The notes: a model not told the origin generated them from the letters alone. A stretch of 55,719 nt of DNA from Deltaproteobacteria bacterium (GCA_006226595.1 SBGP01000027.1:1-55719); one strand, 5' to 3'. Counted from the stretch's first letter, positions 19,387 to 28,220 are shown. Made by a program: numbers and translations.

Positions 19387-20709
19387 ATGCGAACCCTGCT
19401 CCTGTTGTCCCTGGCCGCGACGCTCACCGGCTGCCCGAAGAAGGGCCCGAAGACCGTGGAACTCACCGCGCCCCAGGACATGACCCTGGAGTTGCTCAAC
19501 GCGTGGACCGCCGAGGTGTGCGCGCTGATCGAAGAGGAATCCGGCGGCACGTTCACGAAGACGCCCCACGTGCGCCTCGCCACGCCGACCGAGCTTCGCC
19601 AGGTGGTCGTCGACGAGGCGGTCGCCATGGACCGCATCCGGTATCCGAAGGTGCCCGAGCGCGTGCTCCGCGAGCGCTATGCCGGCATGCCCATCGCGGG
19701 CATCCTGGGCAAGTACGGCATCTTCACGGATGTGATGTACGTGGATACCGACACCATCTGGTCGATGGCCCTGGAGGAGGGCGGCCCCGAGCAGGTGCCG
19801 CTGGTCGCCAAGGTACTGCTCGCCCACGAGCTGACCCACGCACTGCAGGCCCAGTACGGCGACGCGAGCGCCCGCTGGGACGAGCTTCCCGACAACGACG
19901 CGCTCGAGGCCTTCCGCTCGGTGACCGAGGGCCAGGCGAGCTGGGTCGAGCGCAGGGTCGCCACACGCCTCGACGCCGACCACGTCGCGGAGGCCATGAT
20001 CGAGGGCCAGGGCTGGTCCTTCGACAACGGCGCCGAGAGCGCGATGAGCTTCCGGCTGTGGAGCGCTTACGGCCAGGGCGACGTGTGGATGCAGTCGCTC
20101 TACGACGAGGGTGGCTTCGAGCGCCAGTGGCTCATGGTCCGCGAGCCGCCCTCCGAGAGCGCGATGGTCTTCGGCTCACGGCCCTACGCCCACGACTACC
20201 GCGAGCCGCCGGAGGGCTGGCGCGAGCAGTTCGCAGGCCTCGAGGCCAAGCTCGGCCAAGGTAGCTGGAGCACGAGCGAGTCACGCCTCGGCGAGGTCGA
20301 TCTGCGCCAGATGCTGTTCGCGTATGGCGAGCACGCCTACGACGACATCGCCGCCATCGAGTACGGCTGGTCACGCACCGCCGATCTTCCCGACCGGCAG
20401 GTGCAGTTCCAGCGCTTGCGCTTCGAGAACGAGGACCAGGCGCATGGGTACCTCGAGCTCATGTTCGCCGAGCCCCATCACCAGCCAGACGAGCAGGTCG
20501 AGCGGCTCGACTTCGCGGACGAAGCCGTGAAGATCGTGCAGGCTCCCGGGAGCAGCACCGGCATGGGCACCCTCGCCCGAGACGAGGTGCATACCTGGTG
20601 GTTCCGAAAGGGTCGCGAAGTGTTCGCGCTCCACTGCCTGTACTTCCGGCCGGGCCTTCGGGCCCCAGAAGTGCTAACCGCCATGCTCGCGCTGGTGGAG
20701 GAAGAGTGA
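19387..20709 (+). CDS. HExxH zinc-metallopeptidase-like lipoprotein
   Basis: A 440-residue lipoprotein (lipobox LTGC). At ~residues 148-160, LLAHELTHALQAQYGD holds a HExxH zinc site, and a downstream TEGQASWVE supplies a plausible third ligand Glu, as in gluzincin metallopeptidases. The rest shows no recognised domain; the ~20-residue segment before the site (DVMYVDTDT) may be the substrate-edge strand. The start lacks a ribosome binding site, and TAGGCT at 19376-19381 ends 5 bases before the ATG. The stop overlaps the phosphoglucomutase start by four bases (GTGA). Confidence 0.6.
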   Translation: MRTLLLLSLAATLTGCPKKGPKTVELTAPQDMTLELLNAWTAEVCALIEEESGGTFTKTPHVRLATPTELRQVVVDEAVAMDRIRYPKVPERVLRERYAGMPIAGILGKYGIFTDVMYVDTDTIWSMALEEGGPEQVPLVAKVLLAHELTHALQAQYGDASARWDELPDNDALEAFRSVTEGQASWVERRVATRLDADHVAEAMIEGQGWSFDNGAESAMSFRLWSAYGQGDVWMQSLYDEGGFERQWLMVREPPSESAMVFGSRPYAHDYREPPEGWREQFAGLEAKLGQGSWSTSESRLGEVDLRQMLFAYGEHAYDDIAAIEYGWSRTADLPDRQVQFQRLRFENEDQAHGYLELMFAEPHHQPDEQVERLDFADEAVKIVQAPGSSTGMGTLARDEVHTWWFRKGREVFALHCLYFRPGLRAPEVLTAMLALVEEE

Positions 20710-22394
20710 GCGAGCTTCGCGACATCGCCCTGGCCTGGATGAACGAGGACCCGGACCCCGAGACCCGAGCCGAGCTCGAGGCCGTGCTCGACGACGAGGC
20801 CGAGCTCCGCGATCGATTCGGCACCCGACTCGCCTTCGGAACCGCAGGCCTGCGCGGTGCGCTCGGCGCAGGCACCAACCGCATGAACCGCGCGCTGGTG
20901 CGCCGCGTGGCCGCCGCCATCGGCGCCACCCTCCAGGTCGGCACCGTCGTCATCGGCTACGACGCGCGCAAGAACAGCCGCGCCTTCGCCGAGGACAGCG
21001 CGTGCGTGCTCGGGGCGATGGGGCTCAAGGTGGTGCTCTTCGAGGACATGGTGCCCACGCCGCGCCTCGCGCACGCCGTGCGCTACCTCGGGGCTCAGGC
21101 CGGCATCATGGTCACCGCGAGCCACAATCCGCCCCAGGACAACGGCTACAAGGTCTACGCCGGCGATGGCGCCCAGATCGTGCCGCCCCTCGACAAGTTC
21201 ATCGCCGCCGCCATCGATCGCTTCCCGCGACTCGACGACGTCATGTGGGCCGAGCTCGACGATCTCGTGGCTCGTGGCCGCGTGACCACCCCTCCCGCCG
21301 AGGTCGAAGCCGCCTACTTCCAGGGCGTTCAGGACCTTCGCGTGCACCCCACGGGTCCGCTGCGCATCGCCTACACCCCGCTGCACGGCGTCGGCCGCGA
21401 CAGCGTGGTCCGCGCGCTCTCCGAGGCCGGCTACGACGACGTGCACGTGGTCGTCACCCAGGCCGAGCCCGACGGCAGCTTCCCGACGGTCGACTTCCCG
21501 AACCCCGAGGAGCCCGGCGCGCTCGATCAGGTCCTCGCGCTCGCCTACGCCGCCAAGGCGGACCTCGTGCTCGCCAACGACCCGGACGCCGACCGCGTGT
21601 GTGTGGCCCTGCCCGTGGGCGACAGCTTCCGCGTCCTCACCGGCAACGAGGTCGGCTGCCTGCTCGCCGAGGACGTGCTGGCCCACGACGGCCTCGAGAA
21701 CCCGCTCGTCGCCACCACCATCGTGAGCAGCGTGCTCCTGTCGCGCATCGCGGCCGCCCACGGCGCGACCTACGCCGAGACGCTCACCGGCTTCAAGTGG
21801 CTGGCCCACGCCGGTTTCGCGCACGAGAAGCGCGGCGGTCAGGTCGGTCTCGGCTACGAAGAGGCGCTCGGCGTCAGCGTCGGCTCCCTGGTTCGCGACA
21901 AGGACGGGGTGAGCGCGATGGTGCGGCTGGCCGACCTCGCCGCTCGCTACAAGTCTCGTGGCGAGACCCTGCTCGATGCGCTCGCCAACCTCTACCGCAA
22001 GCACGGTGTGCACCGCACCGGCCAGAAGGCGATCAAGCTCCCCGGCGCCGAGGGCAAGGCCCGCATCGACGCCGCCATGAAGCAGCTTCGCGAGAGCCCG
22101 CCCATCAAGCTCGGTGGACAGCCCGTCGTGCGGCGCCGTGACCTGCTCCAGCGCAAGGCCTGGACCCTCGAGGGCACCGAGAACGAGACCCTGCCCAAGT
22201 CCAACGTGCTCGCGTGGGAGCTTGCCGACGGCAGTCGCGTGCTCGCGCGTCCGAGCGGCACCGAGCCCAAGCTCAAGCTGTACGCCGAGGCCGTGGTGCC
22301 GTGGAAGAGCGGGCTGGCCGCGGACGAGGAGCGCGCGGACATCCAGGTCCGACGCCTGCTTCAGGAGATCGCGTGGATCGGCGGGCTGGGGTGA
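20706..22394 (+). CDS. Phosphoglucomutase/phosphomannomutase, PGM2 type
   Basis: A 562-residue alpha-D-phosphohexomutase that interconverts sugar 1- and 6-phosphates (or pentose phosphates). All four active-site blocks are intact: phosphoserine loop TASHNPPQDNGYK, Mg2+ loop NDPDADR, sugar loop GYEEALG and phosphate loop RPSGTEPKLK. The N terminus FGTAGLRG followed by GAGTNRMN is typical of the PGM2/PgcA group. The GTG start overlaps the preceding stop (GTGA) and is preceded by GGAGGAAG. It may supply sugar-1-phosphate to the nucleotide-sugar pathway feeding the upstream glycosyltransferase. Confidence 0.92.
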   Translation: MSELRDIALAWMNEDPDPETRAELEAVLDDEAELRDRFGTRLAFGTAGLRGALGAGTNRMNRALVRRVAAAIGATLQVGTVVIGYDARKNSRAFAEDSACVLGAMGLKVVLFEDMVPTPRLAHAVRYLGAQAGIMVTASHNPPQDNGYKVYAGDGAQIVPPLDKFIAAAIDRFPRLDDVMWAELDDLVARGRVTTPPAEVEAAYFQGVQDLRVHPTGPLRIAYTPLHGVGRDSVVRALSEAGYDDVHVVVTQAEPDGSFPTVDFPNPEEPGALDQVLALAYAAKADLVLANDPDADRVCVALPVGDSFRVLTGNEVGCLLAEDVLAHDGLENPLVATTIVSSVLLSRIAAAHGATYAETLTGFKWLAHAGFAHEKRGGQVGLGYEEALGVSVGSLVRDKDGVSAMVRLADLAARYKSRGETLLDALANLYRKHGVHRTGQKAIKLPGAEGKARIDAAMKQLRESPPIKLGGQPVVRRRDLLQRKAWTLEGTENETLPKSNVLAWELADGSRVLARPSGTEPKLKLYAEAVVPWKSGLAADEERADIQVRRLLQEIAWIGGLG

Positions 22395-23344
22395 GCCCCC
22401 GCCTGGTGAAGGCCGACGAGCGGGGCATCGCCGAGGCCGTCGCGCTGCTGGCCGCCGGTGAGGTGGTCGGCATGCCCACCGAGACCGTGTACGGACTCGC
22501 CGCGGATGCGACGAGCCCCGAAGGCGTGGCGCGCATCTTCGCGACCAAGGGTCGTCCGGCTCACAACCCGCTGATCTCCCACGTCCCGGACCTCGACGCG
22601 GCGCGCGCGATCGCGGTGGTCGATGCGCGGGCCGAACACCTCGCGGCGCGTTTCTGGCCGGGCCCGCTGACCATGGTCCTGCCTCGCCGCCCGGACGCCG
22701 GCCTCGCCCCGCAGGTGACGGCTGGACTGCCCACCGTCGCCGTGCGCGCCCCCGCCCACCCCGTGGCGCGCGCCTTGCTCTCGGCCTTCGGGAGGCCGGT
22801 GGCGGCGCCGAGCGCGAATGCGTCGGGCACGCTGTCCCCCACCCGCGGCGAGCACGTGACCCTCGACGTCCCACTCGTGCTCGATGGCGGACCGGCGGAG
22901 GTCGGGCTCGAGTCGACCATCGTCGACCTCACCGGTGATCAGGCAGTGCTGCTGCGGCCCGGCGCCATCACCCGCGCACGCCTCGCGGCCGTGCTCGGCG
23001 ACCTGCACGTCCAGCTCACCGTGAGCGAGGGCAACCCGGACCAGCCCACGGCTCCTGGCCAGCTGCTTCGGCACTACGCCCCGTCGCACCCGCTTCGCCT
23101 GGATGCCGAGCGCTGCGCGCCGACCGAGGCGTGGCTGGGCTTTGGCGGCGGCCCACCGACCCCGTGCGCCGCGTTTCTCGACCTGTCCCCAGCCCGCTCG
23201 CTCGAGGAGGCAGCCAGCCACCTGTTCGCGTACCTCCGCGAGCTCGACGCCGAGTCGATCACAGGCATCGCCGTGGCCCCGATCCCCGAGACCGGCGTCG
23301 GCGTCGCGATTCGCGACCGCCTCGTCCGCGCTGCCCGGGGCTGA
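22391..23344 (+). CDS. tsaC: Threonylcarbamoyl-AMP synthase (TsaC/Sua5)
   Basis: A 317-residue long-form Sua5 protein. It makes threonylcarbamoyl-AMP from threonine, bicarbonate and ATP for the t6A37 modification of ANN-decoding tRNAs. The YrdC domain has PTETVYGLAADAT, GRPAHNPL and APSANASGTLSPT. A C-terminal Sua5 domain follows, with the linker APGQLLRHYAPSHP that is diagnostic of Sua5 proteins. The GTG start overlaps the mutase stop (GTGA), so translation is coupled. This is likely the housekeeping copy, though other t6A genes are not in view. Confidence 0.9.
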   Translation: MSPRLVKADERGIAEAVALLAAGEVVGMPTETVYGLAADATSPEGVARIFATKGRPAHNPLISHVPDLDAARAIAVVDARAEHLAARFWPGPLTMVLPRRPDAGLAPQVTAGLPTVAVRAPAHPVARALLSAFGRPVAAPSANASGTLSPTRGEHVTLDVPLVLDGGPAEVGLESTIVDLTGDQAVLLRPGAITRARLAAVLGDLHVQLTVSEGNPDQPTAPGQLLRHYAPSHPLRLDAERCAPTEAWLGFGGGPPTPCAAFLDLSPARSLEEAASHLFAYLRELDAESITGIAVAPIPETGVGVAIRDRLVRAARG

Positions 23345-23345
23345 T

Positions 23346-23364
23346 CTCGGGTAGGCTGCCCGAG
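23346..23364 (+). promoter_or_regulatory. Inverted repeat enclosing a TAGGCT -10
   Basis: CTCGGG and CCCGAG flank TAGGCTG; the repeat ends at the base before ATG 23365. TAGGCT (23352-23357) is seven bases from the ATG and no ribosome binding site exists, so the repeat could be an operator over a leaderless promoter or a small mRNA hairpin. Confidence 0.35.
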
Positions 23365-24399
23365 ATGTCCCCTCTCACCTGGCTCGCCGTACTGGTCCTC
23401 ACGCCGGCCCACGCTGTGGTCGGCGGCGAGGCCACGACCGCCGACGAGGCCGTCGTCGCGCTGCAGTTTGGCGAGGTGCTCTGCGATCAGCCCCGCACGA
23501 CCGTGTGCTCCGGCACGCTCATCGGCGAGCGCTCGGTCCTCACCGCCGCGCACTGCGTGTCGGACGGCATCGCCCTCGGCCTGCAGCTCGCCTCGGGACC
23601 CGACGCCCGAACCGGCGACGTGGTGTACCCGAGCGAAGTCATCCTCCATCCGCTGTGGGACGAGCAGACCCGCGCCCACGACCTGGCCGTGCTCGTGCTG
23701 CCCTTTCCCTCCGAGGCCGCGCCGGCGACGCTGTTCGACGAGAGCCGCGCCCTCGCGCTCGACGAGACCGTCCGCCTCGTCGGCTATGGCACGGACCTCG
23801 TCGAAGGACCCGGCCTGAAGCGAAGTGGGGGCGCGCGCATCTCCGCGCTCGATGCGGAGACGTTCACCGTCGCGCCCGGCCCCGCCATGTCGTGCACCGC
23901 CGACTCTGGGGGCCCAGTGTTCGCCGAGATCGACGGGGTCGAACAGCTGGTCGGGGTCACGGCCTGGGGCGACGAGGCCTGCGCGGAGTTCGGCGTGAAC
24001 ACGCGGATCGACGTGGCCTTTGCCCTCGACGCCATGCAGCAGGCCGGCGACGTCCCCGAGTCCACGTTCTTCGAGGAGGTCGAGCTCGCCGACGCCAGCC
24101 TGTGCGAGGTCGCCTGCGCCACGGACGAGGACTGTCCCGCCGGTATGGAGTGCAGCGAGCGCGGCGACGGATTGCGATGCCGGTTCGATGGGCTCTCAGC
24201 CGGCTACTTCCCCGATGACGCGGCCTGCGACCTGACCGTCGCCCTCGACCGCGGCGGCGGCCCGGAGTGCGCCTGCTACGCGCTGTGTCCCGATGTCGAA
24301 GAGACCGAGGGGTGCGGCTGCCACACGGCTCCCCTCCCCGCCGCGGTGCTGTGGTGGCCGGGCCTCGTCCTCGCCCTCCGCCGCCGACGAGCGGTGTAG
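23365..24399 (+). CDS. Trypsin-like serine protease with MYXO-CTERM tail
   Basis: A 344-residue secreted protease. After the signal peptide the mature domain begins VVGGEATT, like the IVGG of activated trypsins. The triad is His in LTAAHC, Asp in HDLAVLVL and Ser in CTADSGGPVF; Cys pairs surround it. After the protease domain (~residues 18-240) a Cys-rich segment follows (CEVACATDEDC, CSERGDG), then a tail EGCGCH, a hydrophobic run and RRRR that looks like MYXO-CTERM, suggesting surface anchoring. No ribosome binding site is present; TAGGCT stands seven bases before ATG. The TAG stop at 24397-24399 also forms the first half of the next gene's TAGGCT. Confidence 0.85.
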   Translation: MSPLTWLAVLVLTPAHAVVGGEATTADEAVVALQFGEVLCDQPRTTVCSGTLIGERSVLTAAHCVSDGIALGLQLASGPDARTGDVVYPSEVILHPLWDEQTRAHDLAVLVLPFPSEAAPATLFDESRALALDETVRLVGYGTDLVEGPGLKRSGGARISALDAETFTVAPGPAMSCTADSGGPVFAEIDGVEQLVGVTAWGDEACAEFGVNTRIDVAFALDAMQQAGDVPESTFFEEVELADASLCEVACATDEDCPAGMECSERGDGLRCRFDGLSAGYFPDDAACDLTVALDRGGGPECACYALCPDVEETEGCGCHTAPLPAAVLWWPGLVLALRRRRAV

Positions 24400-24402
24400 G
24401 CT
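24397..24402 (+). promoter_or_regulatory. TAGGCT -10 shared with a stop codon
   Basis: The TAG stop of the protease gene is extended to TAGGCT, seven bases before ATG 24410, which lacks a ribosome binding site. It has the same layout as the sites at 19376, 23352 and 39273. Confidence 0.4.
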
Positions 24403-24409
24403 CTCTCCC

Positions 24410-25891
24410 ATGCGCACTGCCACGCTGCTCATCGCCTGTGGACTCACCGCCTGCGGCGCTGCCACCCCCGAGCGAACCGAGCCGGCGCCGGTGGTGGGAA
24501 GCTGCCCGGCCCAGGACGCGCCAGACGGCGTGCACGCGGTGCTCGCCTGGCAGGCCGACAGCGAGCTCTCCGGGCTGCAAGAGGGCTCGCCGGCACTGTG
24601 CGACCTCGACGAGGACGGTCAGCCCGAGCTGATCGCACCGATCGCGCCGCCTCCTCCCGCCCGCGCGCGCATTCAGGTCCACGACGCCGTGAACGGCACC
24701 CTGAAGTGGCAGACCCGGCTGTTGCAGAAGGACGACTTCGGCACGCCCCTGTGTGTCGATGCCGACGCGGACGGCGACCTGGACGTACTCACCTCTGGCC
24801 GTTCCGGGGACGTGCGCGCGCTCGATGGACGGACGGGCGACGTGCTGTGGACGCTCTCCGACGGGGACGAGAGCTTCCTCGCTGGCGGCAACACGTACTC
24901 GGTCGTGCCGGTCGGCGAGCGGTTGCTCGTCGTACAGGGCGGCGGTGGAGGCCCCGCGGAGGGCGGCATCGTCGCGCCGGACGTGCCGGGTCGCCTACTG
25001 CTCTTCGCGCGCTCCGGCGGTGTGCTCGGCAGCTGGCCCGCGCCCGACGACGAGGAGATGTACGGCACCCCCGCGGTCCTGGCCACGGATACCGGCTGGC
25101 GCATCGCCGTGGGGACCGGTGGCGAGCGGCTCGGCGGGTCGATTCACCTGCTCGATCTCGACCGCGACGGCTCGAGCTTCACCGCGCGCGGCGCGCTGCG
25201 CAGCAGCTGCGAGACAGGGGGCTTCATCAGCTCGCCCATGTTCGGAGATCTCGATGGGGACGACGTCTCCGAGCTGGTCGCCGTGGACTTCTGCGGCACG
25301 GTGCACGCCGCCGCGCTCGACGGGACCGTCCGCTGGACCGCGACCTCGGACATCCCGTACGGGACGTCGAATCCCCTGCTCGCCGACCTCGACGGCGACG
25401 GACGACTCGACGTCGTCGCGGCGTTCGAGTCGCTGAACATCAGCTTCCGAGAGCAGACCGCCGCGAACCCGACGAGCCTGATCGGCGCGTGGCGCGGCAC
25501 GGACGGCGCCCCCCTGTGGTCGCACACCACTCCGGGGTGGATCTTCGCGTCGCCCGTGTCCGCGGACCTCGATGGCGACGGAACCGAGGACGTGGTCCTT
25601 CCGGAGACGGGCGCTGGGGCGGGCGGCCCCCGACTGGTCGCGCGCTCGGGACGCACCGGAGAGGTGCTCTACCAGCGAGACGAGGGCGAGACCGCGAGCA
25701 CCCCCGTCCTCGCAGACGTCGATGCGGACGGGCACCTCGACCTGCTGTACGTGGACGCGCTGCCCGATGATGGTGCGGTGATGCCCCGCCGACTCGAGTT
25801 CTGTGGGGTACCGCACGACGCGAACCACAGCTGGTCCGGCTTCCGGGGCAGCCGTCACGACGGCGTTCGCGCCGCGCCAGGAGCCCGATGA
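24410..25891 (+). CDS. FG-GAP/beta-propeller lipoprotein
   Basis: A 493-residue lipoprotein (lipobox LTAC). The chain is a beta-propeller mixing FG-GAP Ca2+ loops (DLDEDGQPE, DADADGDLD, DLDGDGRLD, DLDGDGTED, DVDADGHLD) with PQQ-like blade sequences such as LDGRTGDVLW and RSGRTGEVLY. It probably binds ligand or partners at the cell surface; no catalytic residues are apparent. It is the second protein of this kind in the window, after 15307-17121. Its stop overlaps the start of the small lipoprotein gene (ATGA). Confidence 0.8.
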   Translation: MRTATLLIACGLTACGAATPERTEPAPVVGSCPAQDAPDGVHAVLAWQADSELSGLQEGSPALCDLDEDGQPELIAPIAPPPPARARIQVHDAVNGTLKWQTRLLQKDDFGTPLCVDADADGDLDVLTSGRSGDVRALDGRTGDVLWTLSDGDESFLAGGNTYSVVPVGERLLVVQGGGGGPAEGGIVAPDVPGRLLLFARSGGVLGSWPAPDDEEMYGTPAVLATDTGWRIAVGTGGERLGGSIHLLDLDRDGSSFTARGALRSSCETGGFISSPMFGDLDGDDVSELVAVDFCGTVHAAALDGTVRWTATSDIPYGTSNPLLADLDGDGRLDVVAAFESLNISFREQTAANPTSLIGAWRGTDGAPLWSHTTPGWIFASPVSADLDGDGTEDVVLPETGAGAGGPRLVARSGRTGEVLYQRDEGETASTPVLADVDADGHLDLLYVDALPDDGAVMPRRLEFCGVPHDANHSWSGFRGSRHDGVRAAPGAR

Positions 25892-26268
25892 CTTCTCTGC
25901 TCTTCGCCCTGCTGCTCGCCTGCGGCGGGTCCTCGACCACGGGCCCGAGCACGGACGACCTCGCCAAGCTCTCCGACGAACAGGTCGCCCGCAAGACCCT
26001 CGCGTACATGGAGCAAGTGGCCACGGCAGGCAAGGCGCACGCACCCGACTGCGACGCCATGGCGACGGCCATGAAGCCGGTGGTCGACGAACACCGTGCC
26101 CTGATCGAGCTCACCTCACGCTACCGCTCCGACCCCGAGAAGAGTGCGTGGTTCGACGCTCATTACGGCGACCAGGCCAAGCCACACATGGAATGGCTGA
26201 TCGACACCATGCGGCAGTGCGGTGAGAACGCGAACATGCGGGCGGTGTCCGACCAGATGTTCCGCTAG
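25888..26268 (+). CDS. Small helical lipoprotein of unknown function
   Basis: A 126-residue lipoprotein (lipobox LLAC) with mostly helical character after residue 25 (LSDEQVARKTLAYMEQVATA). Two Cys residues occur in CDAM and QCGE. I do not recognise a family. The ATG overlaps the propeller gene stop (ATGA), and AGGAG lies just upstream. It is the last gene of the run that begins at 17171. Confidence 0.65.
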   Translation: MTSLLFALLLACGGSSTTGPSTDDLAKLSDEQVARKTLAYMEQVATAGKAHAPDCDAMATAMKPVVDEHRALIELTSRYRSDPEKSAWFDAHYGDQAKPHMEWLIDTMRQCGENANMRAVSDQMFR

Positions 26269-26276
26269 GGACACGC

Positions 26277-26333
26277 GTTCGAGATCCGAACAACCGGAGT
26301 GTTCGCATGCCGAACACTGTTCGCATCTCGAAC
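26277..26333. promoter_or_regulatory. Three tandem GTTCG-N5-CGAAC palindromes
   Basis: Perfect 15-bp palindromes GTTCG-N5-CGAAC occur at 26277-26291, 26301-26315 and 26319-26333, with centres AGATC, CATGC and CATCT. Start-to-start distances are 24 and 18 bases. The third lies just upstream of TAATAC (26350-26355), roughly over the -35 position, with the others at about -54 and -78. They look like binding sites for a dimeric regulator of the downstream PLA2-like gene. The identity of the regulator is unknown. Confidence 0.75.
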
Positions 26334-26349
26334 ACACCGCACATAGTCC

Positions 26350-26380
26350 TAATACTTAACCCCGCGTCCCCATCGGGGTT
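26350..26380 (+). promoter_or_regulatory. TAATAC -10 and hairpin in leader of PLA2-like gene
   Basis: TAATAC is the best -10 in this gap. A 7-bp hairpin AACCCCG (26358-26364) with CGGGGTT (26374-26380) ends in four T residues, like an intrinsic terminator. It could end read-through from the upstream operon, or act as an attenuator if transcription starts at the TAATAC. The remaining leader to 26456 holds only the GGAGGA ribosome binding site. Confidence 0.5.
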
Positions 26381-26456
26381 TTCCCCATGCCGCGCGCCTG
26401 CCACGCCCGTTGGATCGATGCTTGCACCTGGGGCCGGCCAAGTCTTGGAGGACTGA

Positions 26457-27194
26457 ATGGCCCGCACCCTTCTCATCGCCGCCGCCTCGCTGTTCGCTGT
26501 TGCTTGTGGCGCCCAGAACGCCGACCCGCTCCAGGTCGCTCGGACCGGAGACCAGTTCGCGTTCACCTACACCGGAGAAGAGGCCACGGTCGTTGTCGAT
26601 GCCCAGACCACGGCCGAGGGTGTCTACACCCTCGACTTCCGCATCGACGATGAGCACTTCACCCTCGACATCAACGACAACACCACCACGGCGACCGTCT
26701 CCGGCGACCTGGACATGACCGAAGCCCGACGAGATGCGATCTACGACATGGCCGTGGCCGTCGCCGATCTGCGCGAGGGCAACCACATCATGTTCGACAA
26801 GCTGTACCGGGCCGCCAGCCTGTACGGCAAGCACCCGGTCGGCGAGGTGGTCGCCACCCGCGAGGTTCGCTTCGATGCGACCGAGCGTGGATGGACCAGC
26901 CTGTGTGAGCACTACTACAACGGCTGGACCTACGCCGGACGCTTCGACGAGGAGTGCAACTGCTCCTGGGGCTTCTGCGACCAGTGCAGCCACACCTGGA
27001 CCAGCGTGGTCGGCGGCCCGAACGGCAACAACGGCTGCTACGCCGCGTGCGGCGTCGGCTGCAGCTCCGGCACCGACTACACCAAGGACTGCGGCAACCA
27101 CGATGCCTGCGCCAACGCCGGCTACAACGACTGGGAGTGCCTGGACGAGTGGAACGCGGCGTCCGACGACTACCTGTTCGCGCCTCACTGCTGA
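26457..27194 (+). CDS. Phospholipase A2-like secreted lipoprotein
   Basis: A 245-residue lipoprotein (lipobox VACG). The first ~110 residues after the signal are a beta-rich domain (QFAFTYTGEEATVVV). The C-terminal ~90 residues are Cys-rich (CNCSWGFCDQCSH, then CYAACGVGCSSG) and contain DCGNHDACANAG, which resembles the CxxHD core of secreted phospholipase A2 enzymes: His-Asp catalytic pair flanked by Cys. A Ca2+-binding loop is not evident, so activity is uncertain. If active it would cleave phospholipids outside the cell, which would fit predation or membrane remodelling (inference). GGAGGA precedes the ATG, and three palindromes lie upstream. Confidence 0.6.
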   Translation: MARTLLIAAASLFAVACGAQNADPLQVARTGDQFAFTYTGEEATVVVDAQTTAEGVYTLDFRIDDEHFTLDINDNTTTATVSGDLDMTEARRDAIYDMAVAVADLREGNHIMFDKLYRAASLYGKHPVGEVVATREVRFDATERGWTSLCEHYYNGWTYAGRFDEECNCSWGFCDQCSHTWTSVVGGPNGNNGCYAACGVGCSSGTDYTKDCGNHDACANAGYNDWECLDEWNAASDDYLFAPHC

Positions 27195-27218
27195 TTCCCC
27201 GGCAAACGCGACAGCTGC

Positions 27219-27242
27219 ATGCCCACCCCTCGGGGTGGGCAT
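27219..27242. terminator. Bidirectional hairpin between convergent genes
   Basis: A near-perfect inverted repeat ATGCCCACCCC with GGGGTGGGCAT lies 25 bases after the PLA2-like stop and 7 bases before the end of the convergent gene. The stem is long but T-runs are short on both strands. Confidence 0.5.
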
Positions 27243-27248
27243 TGCCAC

Positions 27249-28220
27249 TCAGGACTCGGCGCTCGTGCTCCCCCGCAAGCGCGCCAGGTCAGCCTCGGCT
27301 TCGACTGCGCGTTCACCCGTGAGCAGCGCCGCGGTCACCAGACCCTCGATGCGGCGGTCGACCCACTCGATCACCTCTTCGGGACCGCAACCGACGCAGT
27401 GCACGCGGCCGTCGCGGAGGTCGGTCGCCCACAGCACACGCCACGCGCCATTGGCGCTGTGTCCTCGCGAGAGCAGCAAGGACTCGTAGGGGATGGTCTG
27501 CCCGCCGAAGACGAGGCGGTCCGCGGCGATGACGACGTCGATGCTGGGTCGCCCCACGCGACGCGCCAGGCGGTCGAGCCCCTCGAGGGCGAGCGCCAGC
27601 GGGATGAGCGCGACGCTTCCCCATCCGCCGACGAGGGCCCACAGCAGCTGCTCGTGGAGGTTCGGTCCCGATGTGGCGAACAGGTAGGCCGCGGGTCCGA
27701 GCAACGCGAAGGGCGCAAGACCGAGGCGCAGTGCGAACAAGCCGCGGGTCAGCCACAAGGGCTGCAGACGCACGCGCTCTCCCTCGAGCGTGGTGTCGAC
27801 GCGCATGCCCGGGGGCGGCGCCCCAGCCGCCGGCGACTCACGGTCCGGAAGGATGCCCTCACCCTCGCCGACCCGCCGCCAGCTGCCGCCTCCAGCGCGC
27901 TCCCAGGTCCCGTCGTCATCCACGCGCACGGTGTGACTGCGAATCACCTCCAGCCAGGGGGCCGCGAGGCTGATCCACAGCGCAGCACCCAACGTGACGA
28001 CCACCACGTAGGCAAGACCGAGCACGAGCACCGCGAACAGTCCGATCCACAGGTCGTCTCCGGGCAGCCCCTCGCGCGACACGAGAAACGCCATGGCGAG
28101 CACCGCCGCGAGTGCCGCGAGGCCGTTCCACCACGGGGAGTCGGACAGCCCGACGAGCGGAAGCACGGGACCGTGGGTCTCGCGCGTCGCTACCGTGCCT
28201 GCCCGCCGCCTCCGCCCCAT
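27249..28220 (-). CDS. Membrane protein of unknown function
   Basis: A 323-residue protein with an Arg-rich N terminus and four hydrophobic segments: two near residues 30-85 and two near 165-210. The hydrophilic segment between them (~90-155) has charged and Pro-rich stretches, and a ~110-residue cytoplasmic-like tail follows the last helix. No family is recognised; the tail (VVIAADRLVFGGQTIPYESL) suggests a PH-like beta domain. It lies 21 bases downstream of cydB, so it may belong to the cydAB transcript. Confidence 0.65.
   Translation of the reverse strand: MGRRRRAGTVATRETHGPVLPLVGLSDSPWWNGLAALAAVLAMAFLVSREGLPGDDLWIGLFAVLVLGLAYVVVVTLGAALWISLAAPWLEVIRSHTVRVDDDGTWERAGGGSWRRVGEGEGILPDRESPAAGAPPPGMRVDTTLEGERVRLQPLWLTRGLFALRLGLAPFALLGPAAYLFATSGPNLHEQLLWALVGGWGSVALIPLALALEGLDRLARRVGRPSIDVVIAADRLVFGGQTIPYESLLLSRGHSANGAWRVLWATDLRDGRVHCVGCGPEEVIEWVDRRIEGLVTAALLTGERAVEAEADLARLRGSTSAES

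Noticed and set aside
26277-26333. The GTTCG-N5-CGAAC repeats as LexA SOS boxes
   Set aside because: The arms face the opposite way and have different spacing from CGAAC-N4-GTTCG boxes, and the downstream gene is not a DNA repair gene.
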